Shown here piece by piece: positions 1 through 13,209 of a stretch of 64,000 bases of DNA. Source of the stretch: Dysidea avara (Eukaryota > Porifera > Demospongiae > Dictyoceratida > Dysideidae); assembly GCF_963678975.1 (NCBI RefSeq), contig NC_089280.1, positions 12,847,280 to 12,911,279 of the forward strand, in the 5' to 3' direction. Made by a program: the position numbers and the translations under genes. Under the pieces are notes generated by a model. It was not told the origin of the DNA, searched no databases, and saw only the letters and a list, made by a program, of their open reading frames with translations. Within the stretch, counting starts at the first letter, position 1, and each line of letters begins with the position of its first letter.

Positions 1-1745
1 ACAACAATGTTGGTATTGAAGCAGCAGATGATATTGCAACTGTTTTATCTCTAAACACTAAACTACAGAAGTTAAGTCTAACTAGAAATAGTTTACAAAC
101 AGAAGGTGCTATTAAGATATCCAGAGGTTTACAAAATGCTTCAACTCTAACAGAACTTGGCATTTCAGAAAACAATATTGGTGTTGAAGCAGCAGATGAT
201 ATTGCAACTGTTTTATCTCATAACACTAAACTGCAGGAGTTAGGTCTAGATGGAAATAGTTTACAAACAGAAGGTGCTATTAAGATCTCAAGAGGGTTAC
301 AAAATACTTCAACTCTAACAGTACTTGACATTTCAGACAACAATATTGGTGTTGAAGCAGCAGATGATATTGCAACTGTTTTATCTCATAACACTAAACT
401 ACAGGAGTTGTATCTAGATGGAAATAGTTTACAAACAGAAGGTGCTATTAAGATATCAAGAGGTTTACAAAATACTTCAACTCTAACAGTACTTGACATT
501 TCAAGCAACAATATTGGTGTTGCAGCAGCAGATGGTATTGCAACTGTTTTATCTCATAACACTAAACTACAGCAGTTAGGTCTAGCTGGAAATAGTTTAC
601 AAACAGAAGGTGCTATTAAGATATCAAGAGGTTTACAAAATACTTCAACTCTAACAAAACTTGGCATTTCAAACAACAATATTGGTGTTGAAGCAGCAGA
701 TGATATTGCAACTGTTTTATCTCATAACACTAAACTATAGCAGTTAGGTCTAGCTGGAAATAGTTTACAAACAGAAGGTGCTATTAAGATCTCAAGAGGT
801 TTACAAAATACTTCAACTCTAACAGTACTTGACATTTCAAGCAACAACATTGGGGTTGCAGCAGCAGATGGTATTGCAACTGTTTTATCTCATAACACTA
901 AACTACAGCAGTTAGGTCTAGCTGGAAATAGTTTACAAACAGAAGGTGCTATTAAGATATCAAGAGGTTTACAAAATACTTCAACTCTAACAAAACTTGG
1001 CATTTCAAACAACAATATTGGTGTTGAAGCAGCAGATGATATTGCAACTGTTTTATCTCATAACACTAAACTACAGCAGTTAGGTCTAGCTGGAAATAGT
1101 TTACAAACAGAAGGTGCTATTAAGATCTCAAGAGATTTACAAAATACTTCAACTCTAACAGTACTTGACATTTCAAGCAACAACATTGGTGTTGCAGCAG
1201 CAGATGGTATTGCAACTGTTTTATCTCATAACACTAAACTACAGCAGTTAGGTCTAGCTGGAAATAGTTTACAAACAGAAGGTGCTATTAAGATATCAAG
1301 AGGTTTACAAAATACTTCAACTCTAACAAAACTTGGCATTTCAAACAACAATATTGGTGTTGAAGCAGCAGATGATATTGCAACTGTTTTATCTCATAAC
1401 ACTAAACTACAGCAGTTAGGTCTAGCTGGAAATAGTTTACAAACAGAAGGTGCTATTAAGATCTCAAGAGATTTACAAAATACTTCAACTCTAACAGTAC
1501 TTGACATTTCAAGCAACAATATTGGTGTTGCAGCAGCAGGTGGTATTGCAACTGTTTTATCTCATAACACTAAACTACAGGAGTTGTATCTAGTTGGAAA
1601 TAGTTTACAAACAGAAGGTACTATTAAGATATCAAGAGGTTTACAAAATACTTCAACTCTAACAAAACTTGGCATTTCAAACAACAATATTGGTGTTGAA
1701 GCAGCAGATGATATTCATGGGGTGCCGTTTGTATCAAAATTATAA
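1..1745 (+). pseudogene. Leucine-rich-repeat array (RI/NLR type), 5' end outside window, one in-frame stop
   Basis: Codons in phase with base 3 read a continuous LRR solenoid of about 20 units. Each unit is 28 residues and two slightly different units alternate, giving a 168 bp DNA period. A typical unit contains LTVLDISSNNIGVEAADDIA and the next LQQLGLAGNSLQTEGAIKIS. This is the ribonuclease-inhibitor type of LRR found in NLR proteins and related receptors. No NACHT, death, TIR or signal-peptide region is in the window, so the receptor type is unknown. The frame is open from 3 to 737, then TAG at 738-740 replaces the CAG (Gln) found in other copies, and the same frame stays open to TAA at 1743-1745. 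The last codons come from an inserted element whose end starts at 1716. The near identity of units at the DNA level indicates recent unequal exchange or gene conversion. LRR identity is secure; loss of function is inferred from the stop and the insertion. Confidence 0.85.
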
Positions 1746-2531
1746 CAATATAATAAGTATAAAAAACTAGGTTATATATGCTTGCTGTACATAGTTTATA
1801 TATATGTACATTTTCATAAATAAATAATGACTCTTTTTAAATAAATAATTTACATTATTTAATATATAATGCTCAAATGACAAGATAATGACTAGCATCT
1901 TCTCTATTATGTGCCATTTGTTGGCCTGCTACACATTTTGGCACAAATCCTGAACTTTGAAATGTCATTTGTATCAAAAGTTAGGTTTTTAATTACATTG
2001 CCAAAAAAGAAATGGAAATAATTTTCCTTGATATTGTTTACCCAAAAATGTGCAAGATTTTTATAGTACTTTTCATTATTTATTAAACCATGAACATTAT
2101 TTGTTAAACCATTAAATTCTTTACTTAATGTACATTAGTATACCGTTAATGTTAACAAACCCTGCAATCAACATCTACACGAGGCTACACAGAATTACAT
2201 AAGGCTACATTGGGTTACATTAAAGCTACAAAGATTTATGATACTACACATGGTTACATGCGGCTACACTGGGTTACATTAAGCTACACTGGGTTACAGG
2301 ATACTGCACAAGGTTGCATGAGGCTACACTGAGGCATTACAAAGGCTACACTGGGTTACATGAGGCTATACACAAGCTTACATGAAGCTACACAGAGTTA
2401 CCTGAGGCTACACAGGGTTACATAAGGATACATTGGTTTACATGAAGCTGCACAAAGTTACATTGAGATAATTATATGAGGCGTTACATGAGGCTACACT
2501 GGATGATATATATGAAGCTACACAGGGTTAC
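1716..2531 (+). repeat. Left copy of the ~0.8 kb terminal repeat
   Basis: This AT-rich unique part (about 1716-2160) is followed by degenerate copies of a ggctacac-gttacatga minisatellite (about 2165-2530). It matches the reverse complement of 38355-39190 and the start of 47953-48500 over most of its length, with small indels. No open frame of note lies in it. The minisatellite continues at 9543, after the nested element at 2532-9542. Confidence 0.8.
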
Positions 2532-2839
2532 CACCATGCAAAACATTTGAAATACATAGGTGTATAACTGATGTATTATTATGATATACACCAAGGATAC
2601 ACATGTGTGGCACATCTGTTATACACCATGGTTGTACCTGTGTATAGATACCATTTACACTACTATGTATAATATATGAGTATAATTGACTTATACACTA
2701 CTGGTTAACCACGTGTATAACCTCTGTTTACATAAGTATAATATGTGCATATGTAAGAAATACATATTTGATATACTCACCAATGTATAATTGTGGTGTA
2801 ACTCAATGTAGTATATCTGATGTGAATATCTTTACTATT

Positions 2840-4800
2840 ATAAGATTAGAGGTTTCATATTAAAAAATTTAAAATTGTACAACATTGAGTAAACAACATG
2901 AAATGTGTCCAGTAGTGTTCACTTTGATAAAAGTAGCAGGTACATCATTCTTCTTCTATATAGGTCTCATCATCAAACGACGTCTACAGACAAAAGAAAT
3001 CACTTAACAATGATTCAAATGCTCTTTTGTGGCCTTACCAATGAAACGAAGCTGATAAATTCACCAGATGTACATGTGTGGACATAATTCTTCTTCCTAG
3101 TTCACATCTCCTAAACTCCACACACTGTTCTACAATAGAAAAGGTGTATTCTCCAATAGACAACTATGAAAAGCTATTATACCTGTTCACTGCATAAACA
3201 CAGTTAACTCAATCATGATCATGTGCCTGGCATCTACACAATGAAGTATCAGTAGCATGTGATTCTACAATTCAGCCCTACAAAATGAATACTTTAAAAT
3301 AGTTAGTCAGTAATACGACAACAGACATACCTGTAACTATTGAAATGCTGTGCAATCATAATAAGCAGCAGCAGTTCCATTGCCACTATCATTGAAAAGA
3401 AAAATTAAAGCTGGCAAGAAAGAAGCACTACTGCTTACCAAGCTATTATTATGTCAGTGCATGATGCAGCAAACTATGCCGCCAAAGCAACTTCCATACA
3501 ATACCTGCATTGAATCATCAGCCCGTAAAACAGTATAGACAACAAGTAAACTAACAAACCTTTTAAATGTGCTTTTGTACCTAAAGACAAAACTACATAA
3601 ACAGAAACTTTAATGAACCACACGCACAATTCATGTACGCTTACCGTGATACTAGTGGAGCACGACGCCTTGACCTAGTCTTGAGAGCGATACAACTACG
3701 CGCGTCTAGCTAACACCTAAAAGATTAATATTTAGTACACCACGGCAATAAGAAGTGAACATTAATAGCTACACTGACTCACCTCTGGAGGCGGTGCTCA
3801 CATAAAAGTGCCTCCGACCCGACAGAACAGTGCGCAATGAAACAAAGTATCATCGATAAAAACTCGGATGAAAATAACTGCGCTAGACTTCACACACTGC
3901 TAGTCTGAGCTCTCGGCAAAAGAGGTCTAACCGCATCCGGTTGTAAAACTAGTGTTGCTTATAAATTCGAACACTTACGAATCACGTGATTTGATACTCT
4001 GGAAGAGCTCATCGTCCTAGACCACCGCGCAAATTCCTACAGTTATGTGGCAAACTGGACAGACAGTAACTAGTTAGTTATTAGTGTTGATTCCGCTGTG
4101 AATACTACCTTCACTACTACATTCCTCTTGGTGAGTGGATATGTTCATAGATCCTTAGAGTGTAAAGGATCTATGATATGTTTGTATTGTCCTTTACAGA
4201 TTACTTAAGCATGTTATACTTTATGTACTAGTCTCACCTGGCTAGACCACTTTATCTTTGTAGGGAGAAAAATGGGTGTGGTCCAGTTTGAATAGTCGCA
4301 CTCATTCTGGACACACCTCTAAACATGACATCACTGCTTTTGCACGTGTTAGTCCCACTGTGTCATATTATGTGTCTCACTGTGTCATAATATTGTATGT
4401 CTCGCTGTGTCATTTTGTATCTCCCACTGTGTCATATTGTATAGCCGGTCACCATCATTGGTACGACGCTTTGATAGACCACCACCATCCGAAGTGTAGG
4501 TTAAGAGTGATGTATCAAGTATTATGTACAGATGATTTAGTTTGTATGTATGTTCAGGAGTCCAACAAATCTCGCATAGCCAGACTGACTAAGCCTTTTG
4601 CTATTGAGCAACATGCTTGTTTTGTATCCTGTTGTGTTCAAGCAAACACTGTGCCACATTTTAAAGTATAATAGTCTCAGAACCTAAACAGTAAGAAGAT
4701 AATGGCTTTGCCAATTTGCACCAAGCAGTGGAACTTCCCCTGAAAAAGTTGGTCTAGCTATGTGAGATAGGAGGGTGTCCTGATATTCAAAATGAAATAT
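2840..4800. other. Interior of the 7.0 kb element, no recognised gene
   Basis: No coding region is convincing here. A locally GC-richer patch at about 3650-4060, with an ATCACGTGAT palindrome near 3984, resembles a promoter. It is followed by a possible intron (donor TTG-GTGAGT near 4130, acceptor TTTACAG near 4200). The 131-codon open frame at 4276-4671 has low-complexity repeats of a short motif and no family resemblance. Confidence 0.3.
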
Positions 4801-4977
4801 AAATTCATTACAGTGGAACCTGTGTATTAAAGACACCTTGGGATCAACCAAAAATGTCCTGATTATTAAGATGTCCTGATTTTCCAGGTCAGTTTACATG
4901 TAAAAGCTGGTACTTTGGGGCCTCAACTAAGTGTCCAGGTTATGCAGGTGTCCTCTGTAAAACAGTAATTGTATATT

Positions 4978-5435
4978 CAGTCGAACCTCTCTAATCCAAC
5001 ACCTGCATAATCCAGAATCCGACTGAAATGTCATTTACCAACATTTTTGTATAGAAAACAACCTCTGTAATCTGACAACTCTGTACCCCATAATCCGACA
5101 CAAACTGTGATTCTCTAGACTTGGAAATGCATTGTTTTTGACCTTTGTAATCTGACAGAGAATAATAGCGGCATTAGAATAATCACAGAAAATAATTTTT
5201 AAGCAACCAAAGTATTTAATTGGTTGACAGTAATAGAAAAAAGCTGTAATACTTACAAATTCTAAAATTAATTCATGTTTAAAACATTGTGTGATCTGTT
5301 TTACCTGTTATTTACTGCATAATCTGACATATTGTATAATGTCGGATTACAGAGGTGACTTGATAATCCAACAACCTCCTTTATTCAGCAAAATCTATGG
5401 CTCCCATTGAGCGTCGCATTAGAGAGGTTTGACTG
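4978..5435. mobile_element. pogo/Tigger-like miniature element
   Basis: The ends read CAGTCGAACCTCTCTAATCC on the left and, reverse-complemented, CAGTCAAACCTCTCTAATGC on the right. TA follows the right end. The interior repeats the phrase 'ctctgtaatctgaca', so the element looks built from repeated end-like sequence. CAGT ends with a TA target are typical of pogo/Tigger (Tc1-mariner superfamily) elements. It has no coding capacity. The left TA is not exact, so the target duplication is only partly supported. Confidence 0.6.
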
Positions 5436-5702
5436 TATACTGTAAAACAATCATTGTACAAACTGTTTGCTCATGGCTAAAATGACAGCTAAGAAGTATG
5501 TGCAATATGTTTCTGTAAAATTAATTATTGTGTACAGCCTACTTTGTGTCTGGTAACTTTTCAGGTGTGATATGTGTAGAGCAACCCTCTATGAGCACAA
5601 TGATCTAATTCATGGAAATTTTGGCACCACAATGACCCAACCAACCTGGTGTAACAAATTTTGTATTGCAAAATGCAATAAAAGACATATCTCATGACAC
5701 AT

Positions 5703-5786
5703 AATAGATACCTCAGATTTTGTTGGAAAAGTAGTGCATGGCAAATAGATACCTCAGATTTTGTTGGAAAAGTAGTGCATGGCAAT
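5703..5786. repeat. Tandem duplication, ~42 bp unit, two copies
   Basis: The phrase beginning 'atagatacctcagatttt' and ending 'gtagtgcatggca' occurs twice in immediate succession with essentially no differences. This makes it a very recent duplication in non-coding DNA. Confidence 0.9.
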
Positions 5787-6204
5787 TTAAATGAGCTATA
5801 GAAGAAGGAAATTGGAGAAAATTTTAGTGCATCGATTTTTTTAAATTTCACGTAGGGCTACTACAGTAACTGAGTGTCATATGTTTGTACAGGTATGTGT
5901 GAAGGTCATCCTAGTTGATTACAGTGTTTATAGGGATTAGTGTACTGCAAGGATTCCATGTATATATGTATTCCTATTCATAGTGTGGGTGGCTACTGAA
6001 AGTTTTATGGTGTGTACTCCTGTTTCTACAGTACCTACACGATATGATGGAGAAGGCTACACTGCAGGAGAAAACTGTGGTCTCCCCTGGAACTTACATC
6101 AGTGATCAAGCTTATCCTTTTTATGAACGAGATAAGTGAGCCTACATGTGTGTATAGGTAGGCTACAGTACATTACACATGCACACACACATATGCATAA
6201 TAAA

Positions 6205-6662
6205 TAGGGACCTGCCGATTATGCTGATAATTTTACCTATTATGCTATGCTGCACTGCTCAAAAAATTCACCTATTATGCTTAAATTAATGCTCAATATT
6301 TACCTATTATGCTCGATTATGCTCAATGTTCATGCCTTAGTTCATATGCTTTGCTACTAGTTTAACACTATATAGAAAGAAAAAAATGAGTGGCTGGAAC
6401 ACAAATAATAAATTCTTGCTGCATGCCTGCATGTAAGAGACAAGATCGATATACTCTAATAGAACAGTCAGTTTGATGATTGTTCTATTAGAGTTACTGA
6501 CTGCTCTATTAGAGTATATCCATCTTATTTTGCAATTGTCATTTTCCCAGCAAGAGTTTACACTATCGTACAAATATTTAACCTATTATGCTGGCATTAT
6601 GCTCAATGCTTTTAGGTACCTATTATGCTCAAAATTATGCTAACATAATCGGCAGGTCCCTA
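6205..6662. mobile_element. Miniature inverted-repeat element, TAGGGACCTGCCGATTATG ends
   Basis: The left end TAGGGACCTGCCGATTATG is mirrored at the right by cataatcggcaggtcccta. The interior has repeated 'acctattatgct' phrases and carries the dispersed ctctattagagtat motif at 6446-6520. The flanks are TA-rich, so a TA target is possible but cannot be fixed. No coding sequence is present. Confidence 0.65.
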
Positions 6663-6748
6663 ATAATAAATATTAATGCTACACAGTACACACATGCAAA
6701 TGCACACACACATATGCATAATAAATATTAATGCTACACAGTACACAC

Positions 6749-6878
<130 letters not shown>

Positions 6879-6879
6879 T

Positions 6880-8330
6880 TTTTACACTATGATGACTAAA
6901 ATACTTGAATTGGCATTTTCTGGTTATACTCTGGTGGCTAAATGAAACCAGACCAGTGAGTGATATGAGATCAGCCATAATTTGAGACAATTATGATAAA
7001 TTACTGAAATTCCTCTATAATCCATCCTCAGAGGATCTACGAAATTTTCTTGGAGGAAGCAACAGCAGCCTGTATGTACCTCATAGATTGTCAAGTTTCA
7101 CTTTGTCATGCTTCATGTTCCAGTGGTGGTCTGGTAAATTGGCAATCATTGCTGTAAACTGGCATTACAATGGATGTTCATGACTGTACACAAACAAAGA
7201 ATGTTGGGTGTAATCACATACATATAGTTAAAGAATCTGTGAATAATTCTACACTGTGTGTAGTAAGTGACCAATCTACAATGAATCATTTTTATTATAG
7301 ACTAAAGTCTCTATCACACTATACGAAAGTATGCAGCTTACTTTTTGGTCTCTTGTATGACTTAACTGCATTATAGAGTTATGAAGGCGTCAGCAGAAAA
7401 TTTGGCTAAATAGAAAATTCCATACAAACGAGTTTGGTCTGGGATGTGCAGACATGTGGTCGCGCCTACCCAGTGAATCAGCACTGCGGTGCACCATTAC
7501 TCATGGAAAACAACAGCACTTGCATGTGTCCAGCTCATTAAAATTTTCATTAGAGATAGGTACTATAACCAATCATATCAAAGAGGTGAGCATATGCTCG
7601 CTTCCAGTGGTTTTACACGTTTCTCTACGCCTGAATAGTCCGTACTAAATATATATTATGTAAGGCCTACTTGTTCTTTCAGTGTGTGCTATCAAACGTT
7701 TCGGTAGCTGGCCTTTGTAACAAAATTTATTAAGGAAGAACAAGTAGCCAGGTGACTATAGTGTTACTACAGGTGACTATATTAATATCACAGTCTTGGC
7801 CAAATGTATGTATGCATGTTGCTAGTTACCACTGTGGCTTACATACTGTTCTTAAAAGTTAAATTGACTACCTACCTTATATAGGACTTAATAATAATTT
7901 TCAAGTATACAGATCCTCCTAATACTTTGTGTATGATATGACGATGAAGCCAATGTTCCCGGTACTGCAGCGGTATAAATGTGGTGTACGACATTACCCA
8001 AAAGCATAGATGTTATGTACGCCAACAGTCATGTTCCACCAGCAACTGTTAAGTATGCCTAAATACTGTATAATTAAAAAAGCATCGATGAAATGACAAC
8101 AAATGCTAGAAATTTTTGAGGGATGAAATTCTTGCAAATTTGTGAATATTGACAGTTTTCTATATAATTTTATATTGATGAAATCATTGAGTGATTACCT
8201 TAGTGAAGTAATGTATAATGATGCTCTCTAGATTTTGTGAATTTAAAGTCATGTTTTACACAGTTTTGCACAGTTTTGTCCCTCATAACCTATAGCCTGT
8301 GTGCACTTACTACTGATATTCTTGGTATGA
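6880..8330. other. Non-coding interior, no recognised gene
   Basis: Only short unconvincing frames are present. A small inverted repeat at about 7664-7755 pairs ggcctacttgttctt with aagaacaagtagcc. Nothing else with clear structure was seen. Confidence 0.4.
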
Positions 8331-8384
8331 TAGATTCAACCAGTAAAGTGTGCCAGATTCACTCAGTAGGGAGTACTCAAGTTG

Positions 8385-9110
8385 TACGATGACCTTTGTG
8401 CACTAACAACCGATATCCTTGGCAGATTCGGTCAGCAAAGAGTACTGAAGTTATAATGACAGACAATCGGTAAGTATGATCATGGCCTTTGCATACTAAT
8501 AACAGCTTATATTCTTGACAGATTCAGTCAGCAAAGTATACTCAAGTTATTCAATGGACAATAATGACCATGGTCTTTGTATGATGGACAACTTGCAATA
8601 GCCTTTTGTGCACTAACAATCAATATCATTCGGCCATCAAGGAGTACCCAAGTTTACGGCAGACAACTGCTAAGTATGACCACGGCCTTTGTATAATAAT
8701 GACCGATATCCTTGGCAGATTCACTCAACAGAGAGTACCCATGTGTACGATGGACAGCTGGTAAGTTTTCACTAGCATTTGTTCACTAACAACTGATATC
8801 CTTTGCAGATTCAGTCAGCGAAGAGAACTGAAGCTGTATGACATACAACTGGTAAGTACTGTATGTCTGAGCATTCACAACTTTACAACTGTTCTGAGCA
8901 TTTACAACTTTACAACTGTTCTTTTGCAGTTTCTTTCAGTCAGTTATAAAGTTGTACCATAAATTTTATACTGGTAATTGTAGCCTATGTGCTCTTTAAA
9001 ATAACTATGTCTTGGCAGATGCAGCCTGGTGAAAATAGTACTACATGTATGGCTTGAATTGATGTACAGCAACCACCAACTGGGTCAGGCCTGGTGTAGA
9101 TGAAGAAAAG
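8385..9110 (+). ncRNA. Candidate spliced transcript with repeated ~43 bp exon-like units
   Basis: A ~110 bp unit recurs several times. It has an acceptor-like end (gatatccttggcag), an exon-like core beginning attcagtcagcaaagagtac and ending gacaactg, and a donor gtaagt. Intact acceptor/core/donor sets are visible starting near 8427, 8523, 8719, 8809 and 8942. The last acceptor (cttggcag, near 9019) leads into an unrepeated stretch. No reading frame is maintained across the cores, so a non-coding or decayed gene is more likely than a protein gene. The array ends about 450 bp before the right end of the enclosing 7.0 kb element. Transcription and splicing are inferred only from sequence. Confidence 0.4.
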
Positions 9111-9542
9111 CCACCATGACAGAGAACATCTTAATGTTTTTTTTCTATACAAATGTAATTCTACATAAAGGCAAGCTTAGATTAATGCCACTTGGGATGA
9201 CAATGGAGCTGTTGTTGTGTGTGTTACAGTTTATTGAATTACATTTTTATACATAAATTCTTTAAAAATAGCACAGAATACATAAGAATTTAATAATAAG
9301 TTAGCTGTATGTACTGTGCCCACGTAGCCATGCCAACAAGCTGTGGTAAGCTATACTACATTGTGTATATCTATTACATATGTACACATGATGTATACAC
9401 ACCAGTGTATAGCAGCCAATTTGTAATACACAGGATATACAATTATAGTATATCATATTCATACATACCTGTGTAAATTGAATGTATAATTGAGTTATGC
9501 CTACTAGTGTGCACCTGAGTATATCAAACTTTTTGCACAGTG

Positions 9543-12500
9543 TACATGAGGGTACACTGGATTACATGAGGCTACACAGGGTTACATGAGGCTACAATGG
9601 GTTACATGAGGCTACAATGGGTCACATGAGGCTAAACTGTACTACATGAGGCTGCACAAATTTACATAAGGATACCTAGGGTTACATGAGGCTTCACAGA
9701 AGTTATACATAGGGTTACATGAAGCTACACAGGCTTACACGATGTTACATAGAGCTACAAAGAGTTACATGAGGCTACACGGAGTTACATGAAGCTATAA
9801 ATTGGGTTACTTGAGGCTACGCTTGGTAACATGAGGCTACACAAGGTTGCATGAGACTGACAAGAACAGTTACATGAGGCTACAAAGGGATAATTATATG
9901 AGGCTCCACTAGATTACATGAGGCTACACAGAGTTACATGAAGCTACATTGAATTACATAAGGCTACACTAGGTTACATGAGGCTACACCAAGTTACATG
10001 AGCTGCACAGAGTTGCATGATACTATATTGGAGCCTTATGTAACCTTTTGTAAACCCAATGTCGCATCATGTACTTCTGTGTAGCCTCATGTAACCCTTT
10101 GTAGCCCCTGTGTAGCTTCATGTAACCCAATGTCTCCTCGTGTAACATTTGTCTAGCCTCATGTAACCTAGTGTTTCCTCATGTAACCCAATGTAGCCTC
10201 ATGTAACTCTGTACAGCCTCATGTAACCCTTTGTAGCCTCCTGTAACCCTGTGTATTGCCCCGTGTAACCCTGTGTAGCCTCATGTAACCCTGTGTATTG
10301 CCTCATGCAATTCTGTGTAGCCTCATGTAACTCTGTGTAGCCTTATGCAACCCAATTTCTCCTCATGTAACCATATCATATAGCCTCAAGTAATCCAATG
10401 TAGCGTCATGTAATCCAATGTAGTCTCATGTAACTCTGTGCAGCCTCATGTAACCCTGTCTAGCCCTCATGTAACTCAGTGTAGCCTCATTTAACCCTGT
10501 GTAGCCTCCTGTGTATTGCCTCATGTAACTCTGCATGGTCTCATGTAACCCTGTGTATTGCCTCATGTAACTCTGTGTAGTTCCATGTAACCCTCTGTTT
10601 TGCCTTGTGTAACTCTGTGTAGTCTCATGTAACTCTGTGCAGCCTATGTAACCCTTTGTAGCCTCATGTAACTCTGTGTAGCCTCGTGTAACACTTTGTA
10701 GCCTCATGCCTCATGTAACCCAATGTAGCCTCATGTACCTTACATGAGGCTGCACAGAGTTACATGAGGCTGCACAGAGTTACATAAGGGTACAAAGGGT
10801 TACATGAGGCTACACAGAACTACACGGGGCTACATTGGGTTACATGAGGCTACATTTGGTTACATGAAGCTAGACATGGTATGGTTACATGAGAAGACAT
10901 TGGGTTACATGAGGCTACACAGAGTTACATGAGGCTACACAGAGTTACATGAGGCAATACACAGGGTTACATGAGCTGCATGGTATTACATTGGAGGCTA
11001 CGCAGCCTCATGTAACCTTTTGTAAACCTAATGTAGCATCATGTACTTCTGTGCAACCTCATGTAACCCTTTGTAGGCTCATGTAACTCAGTATAGCCTC
11101 ATTTAATCCTGTTTAGCCTCCTGTGTATTGCCTCATGTAACCCTGTGTAGTCTCATGTAACCCTGTCTATTGCCTCATGTAACTCTGTGTAGGCTTATGT
11201 AACCCAATGTCTCCTCATGTGATCATACCATGTCTAGCTTCATGTAACCAAAAGTAGCCTCATGTAACTCAATGTAGCCTTGTGTAATTCTGTACAGCCT
11301 CATGTAACCCTTTGTAGCCTCATGTAACCCTTTGTAGTCTTATGTAACTCTGTGCAGCCTCATGTAAGTTACATGAGGCTACATTGGGTTACATGACGCA
11401 TGAGGCTACAAAGTGTTACACGAGGCTACACAGAGTTGTATGAGGCTACGAAGGGTTACATGAGGCTGCACAGAGTTACATGAGGCAATACACAGGGTTA
11501 CATGAGACTATACAGAGTTACATGAGGCAATACACAGGAGACTACACAGGGTTAAATGAGGCTACACTGAGTTACATGAGGGCTAGACAGGGTTACATGA
11601 GGCTGCACAGAGTTACATGAGACTACATTGGATTACATGACACTACATTGGGTTACTTGAGGCTAGACATGATATAGTTACATGAGGAGAAATTGGGTTA
11701 CATGAGGCTACAAAGGGTTACATGAGGCTGTACAGAGTTACATGAGGCTACATTGGGTTACATGAGGCAACACTAGGTTTCATGAGGCTAGACAAGGTTA
11801 CATAAGGAGACACTGGGTTACATGAGGCTACACAGAGTTACAGTACATGAGGCTACACAGGCCTAGGATTACATTAGGATACATAAAGTTACAGGAGGAT
11901 ACATCTGGTTACATTAGCTTTACATAAGGGTACACAAAGTTGCATGAGGCTATACACAGAGTTACATAAGGATACATTGGGTTACATGCTTGAGGCTACA
12001 CAGAGTTCTATGAGGCTACCAAAGTTACATGAGACTACACTGGGTTACAACAGGTCAAACAGAGGATAATATCTATTGTCTGGAAGAACCACAGGATTAC
12101 AACAGGCTACACAAAAGGTTACAACTATATGTATTAGTATTACTACTACTACCTTTGCAGTGTCAAGCACTAAAGGTTGACGGTCTTTGAATTAACTATC
12201 TTAATAAATAGAACGCTTGAGAATTTGCGAACAGCTCAGGTTACACAGGCTTCACAGGGTTACATGAGGTTACAATGAGCTACACAAGGCTGCATTGGGT
12301 TACATGAGGATGACTACACTGAGGCTACAGGAGTACAAAGGGTTACAACAAGCTATGTAGGTTTACAACAAGCTATGTAGGTTTACAACATGCTATACTT
12401 GGCTACTACACTGAGGATATACACTAGGTTGCACCAGACTACACAGGGGTTCATGAGGATAAGCCTGTTAAATGAAGCTACACTTGGTTGCAAGTGGATC

Positions 12501-12710
12501 TGTGGATACACCTAGGTAATAGTGGATCATGATACACTGAGCTACAAGTGCACATTACTACAGTCACTTCTATAGAGGATACACTGGGTTATGTCAACTG
12601 AGTTACAACAGGGTTTCACATCGATACACAGTAGGTATACTTTGTTACATGAGAATACACTGGGATACAAATGGAAGTACTGGGTTACAAAATGGATACT
12701 TGGGTGTATA
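9543..12710. repeat. Orientation-switching minisatellite, ~19-20 bp unit
   Basis: The unit is close to ggctacacagagttacatga. It runs in forward orientation at about 9543-10020, reverse at 10030-10735, forward at 10736-10990, reverse at 11000-11365 and forward again to about 12060, then degenerates to 12710. Some junctions are palindromic, for example cctcatgtaagttacatgagg near 11360. Interspersed 'ggcaatacacaggg' variants recur in phase. The same unit forms the inner part of all three terminal-repeat copies. The 93-codon frame at 10426-10707 is an artefact of the repeat. Confidence 0.95.
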
Positions 12711-13049
12711 CATACAATCAGTATTTTTGCTATAATACAGTGCTGTAATTCACAATAAACTTGTGCTAGTCTCCATTTAACTGGGTTTTTAGCACAACTA
12801 TATAGATAGAAATGGCTCTAACACAGGAAAATCTAAATGACAATACACGGTTACACGAGTTGCGTATTGCCAATATAGTACGACACAAGCCGATCAATGA
12901 TACGAAATATCACACTTACGAGCATGTATCACCGTGGTAATTTCACCCATCGATGGAACGTGAACAGACCTTATTTGTATTTCTGTATTTAACTAGACCT
13001 ATGTCATTTAGCAAATATGCCATTTATTAATTATAATTACTTATGTAGG

Positions 13050-13200
13050 GATCGACGCATCGATATCAGACACTGGACGAGGAGCCTACACTACCTATAA
13101 AAGAAACCGAGCTCGGTAAGAAGACGTCCAGTCTGCTGGAGTGACACACGTGGATAGTCGCACGATGAATCTTGCGTGGGGGCCAGAACCAGCTGCATAA
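13050..13200 (+). promoter_or_regulatory. Possible TATA-box promoter
   Basis: TATAAAAG at 13096-13103 lies in a locally GC-richer patch with paired atcgatatc-like motifs upstream and an ATG at about 13166. That ATG opens only a 12-codon frame ending at a TAA near 13200. A further ATCACGTGAT palindrome lies near 13308. No gene could be attached to it. Confidence 0.2.
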
Positions 13201-13209
13201 GTGAAACCT

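Noticed and set aside
4808-4975. Second pogo-like miniature element just left of 4978 (cagtggaacctgtgtattaa ... ggtgtcctctgtaaaaca)
   Set aside because: Its ends are only loosely complementary and no target duplication was found. It is probably a decayed relative, but the boundaries are not supportable.
9543-12710. CRISPR-like appearance of repeated ~20 bp units
   Set aside because: Units are contiguous without unique spacers, degenerate and in alternating orientation, in eukaryotic DNA. This is a minisatellite.
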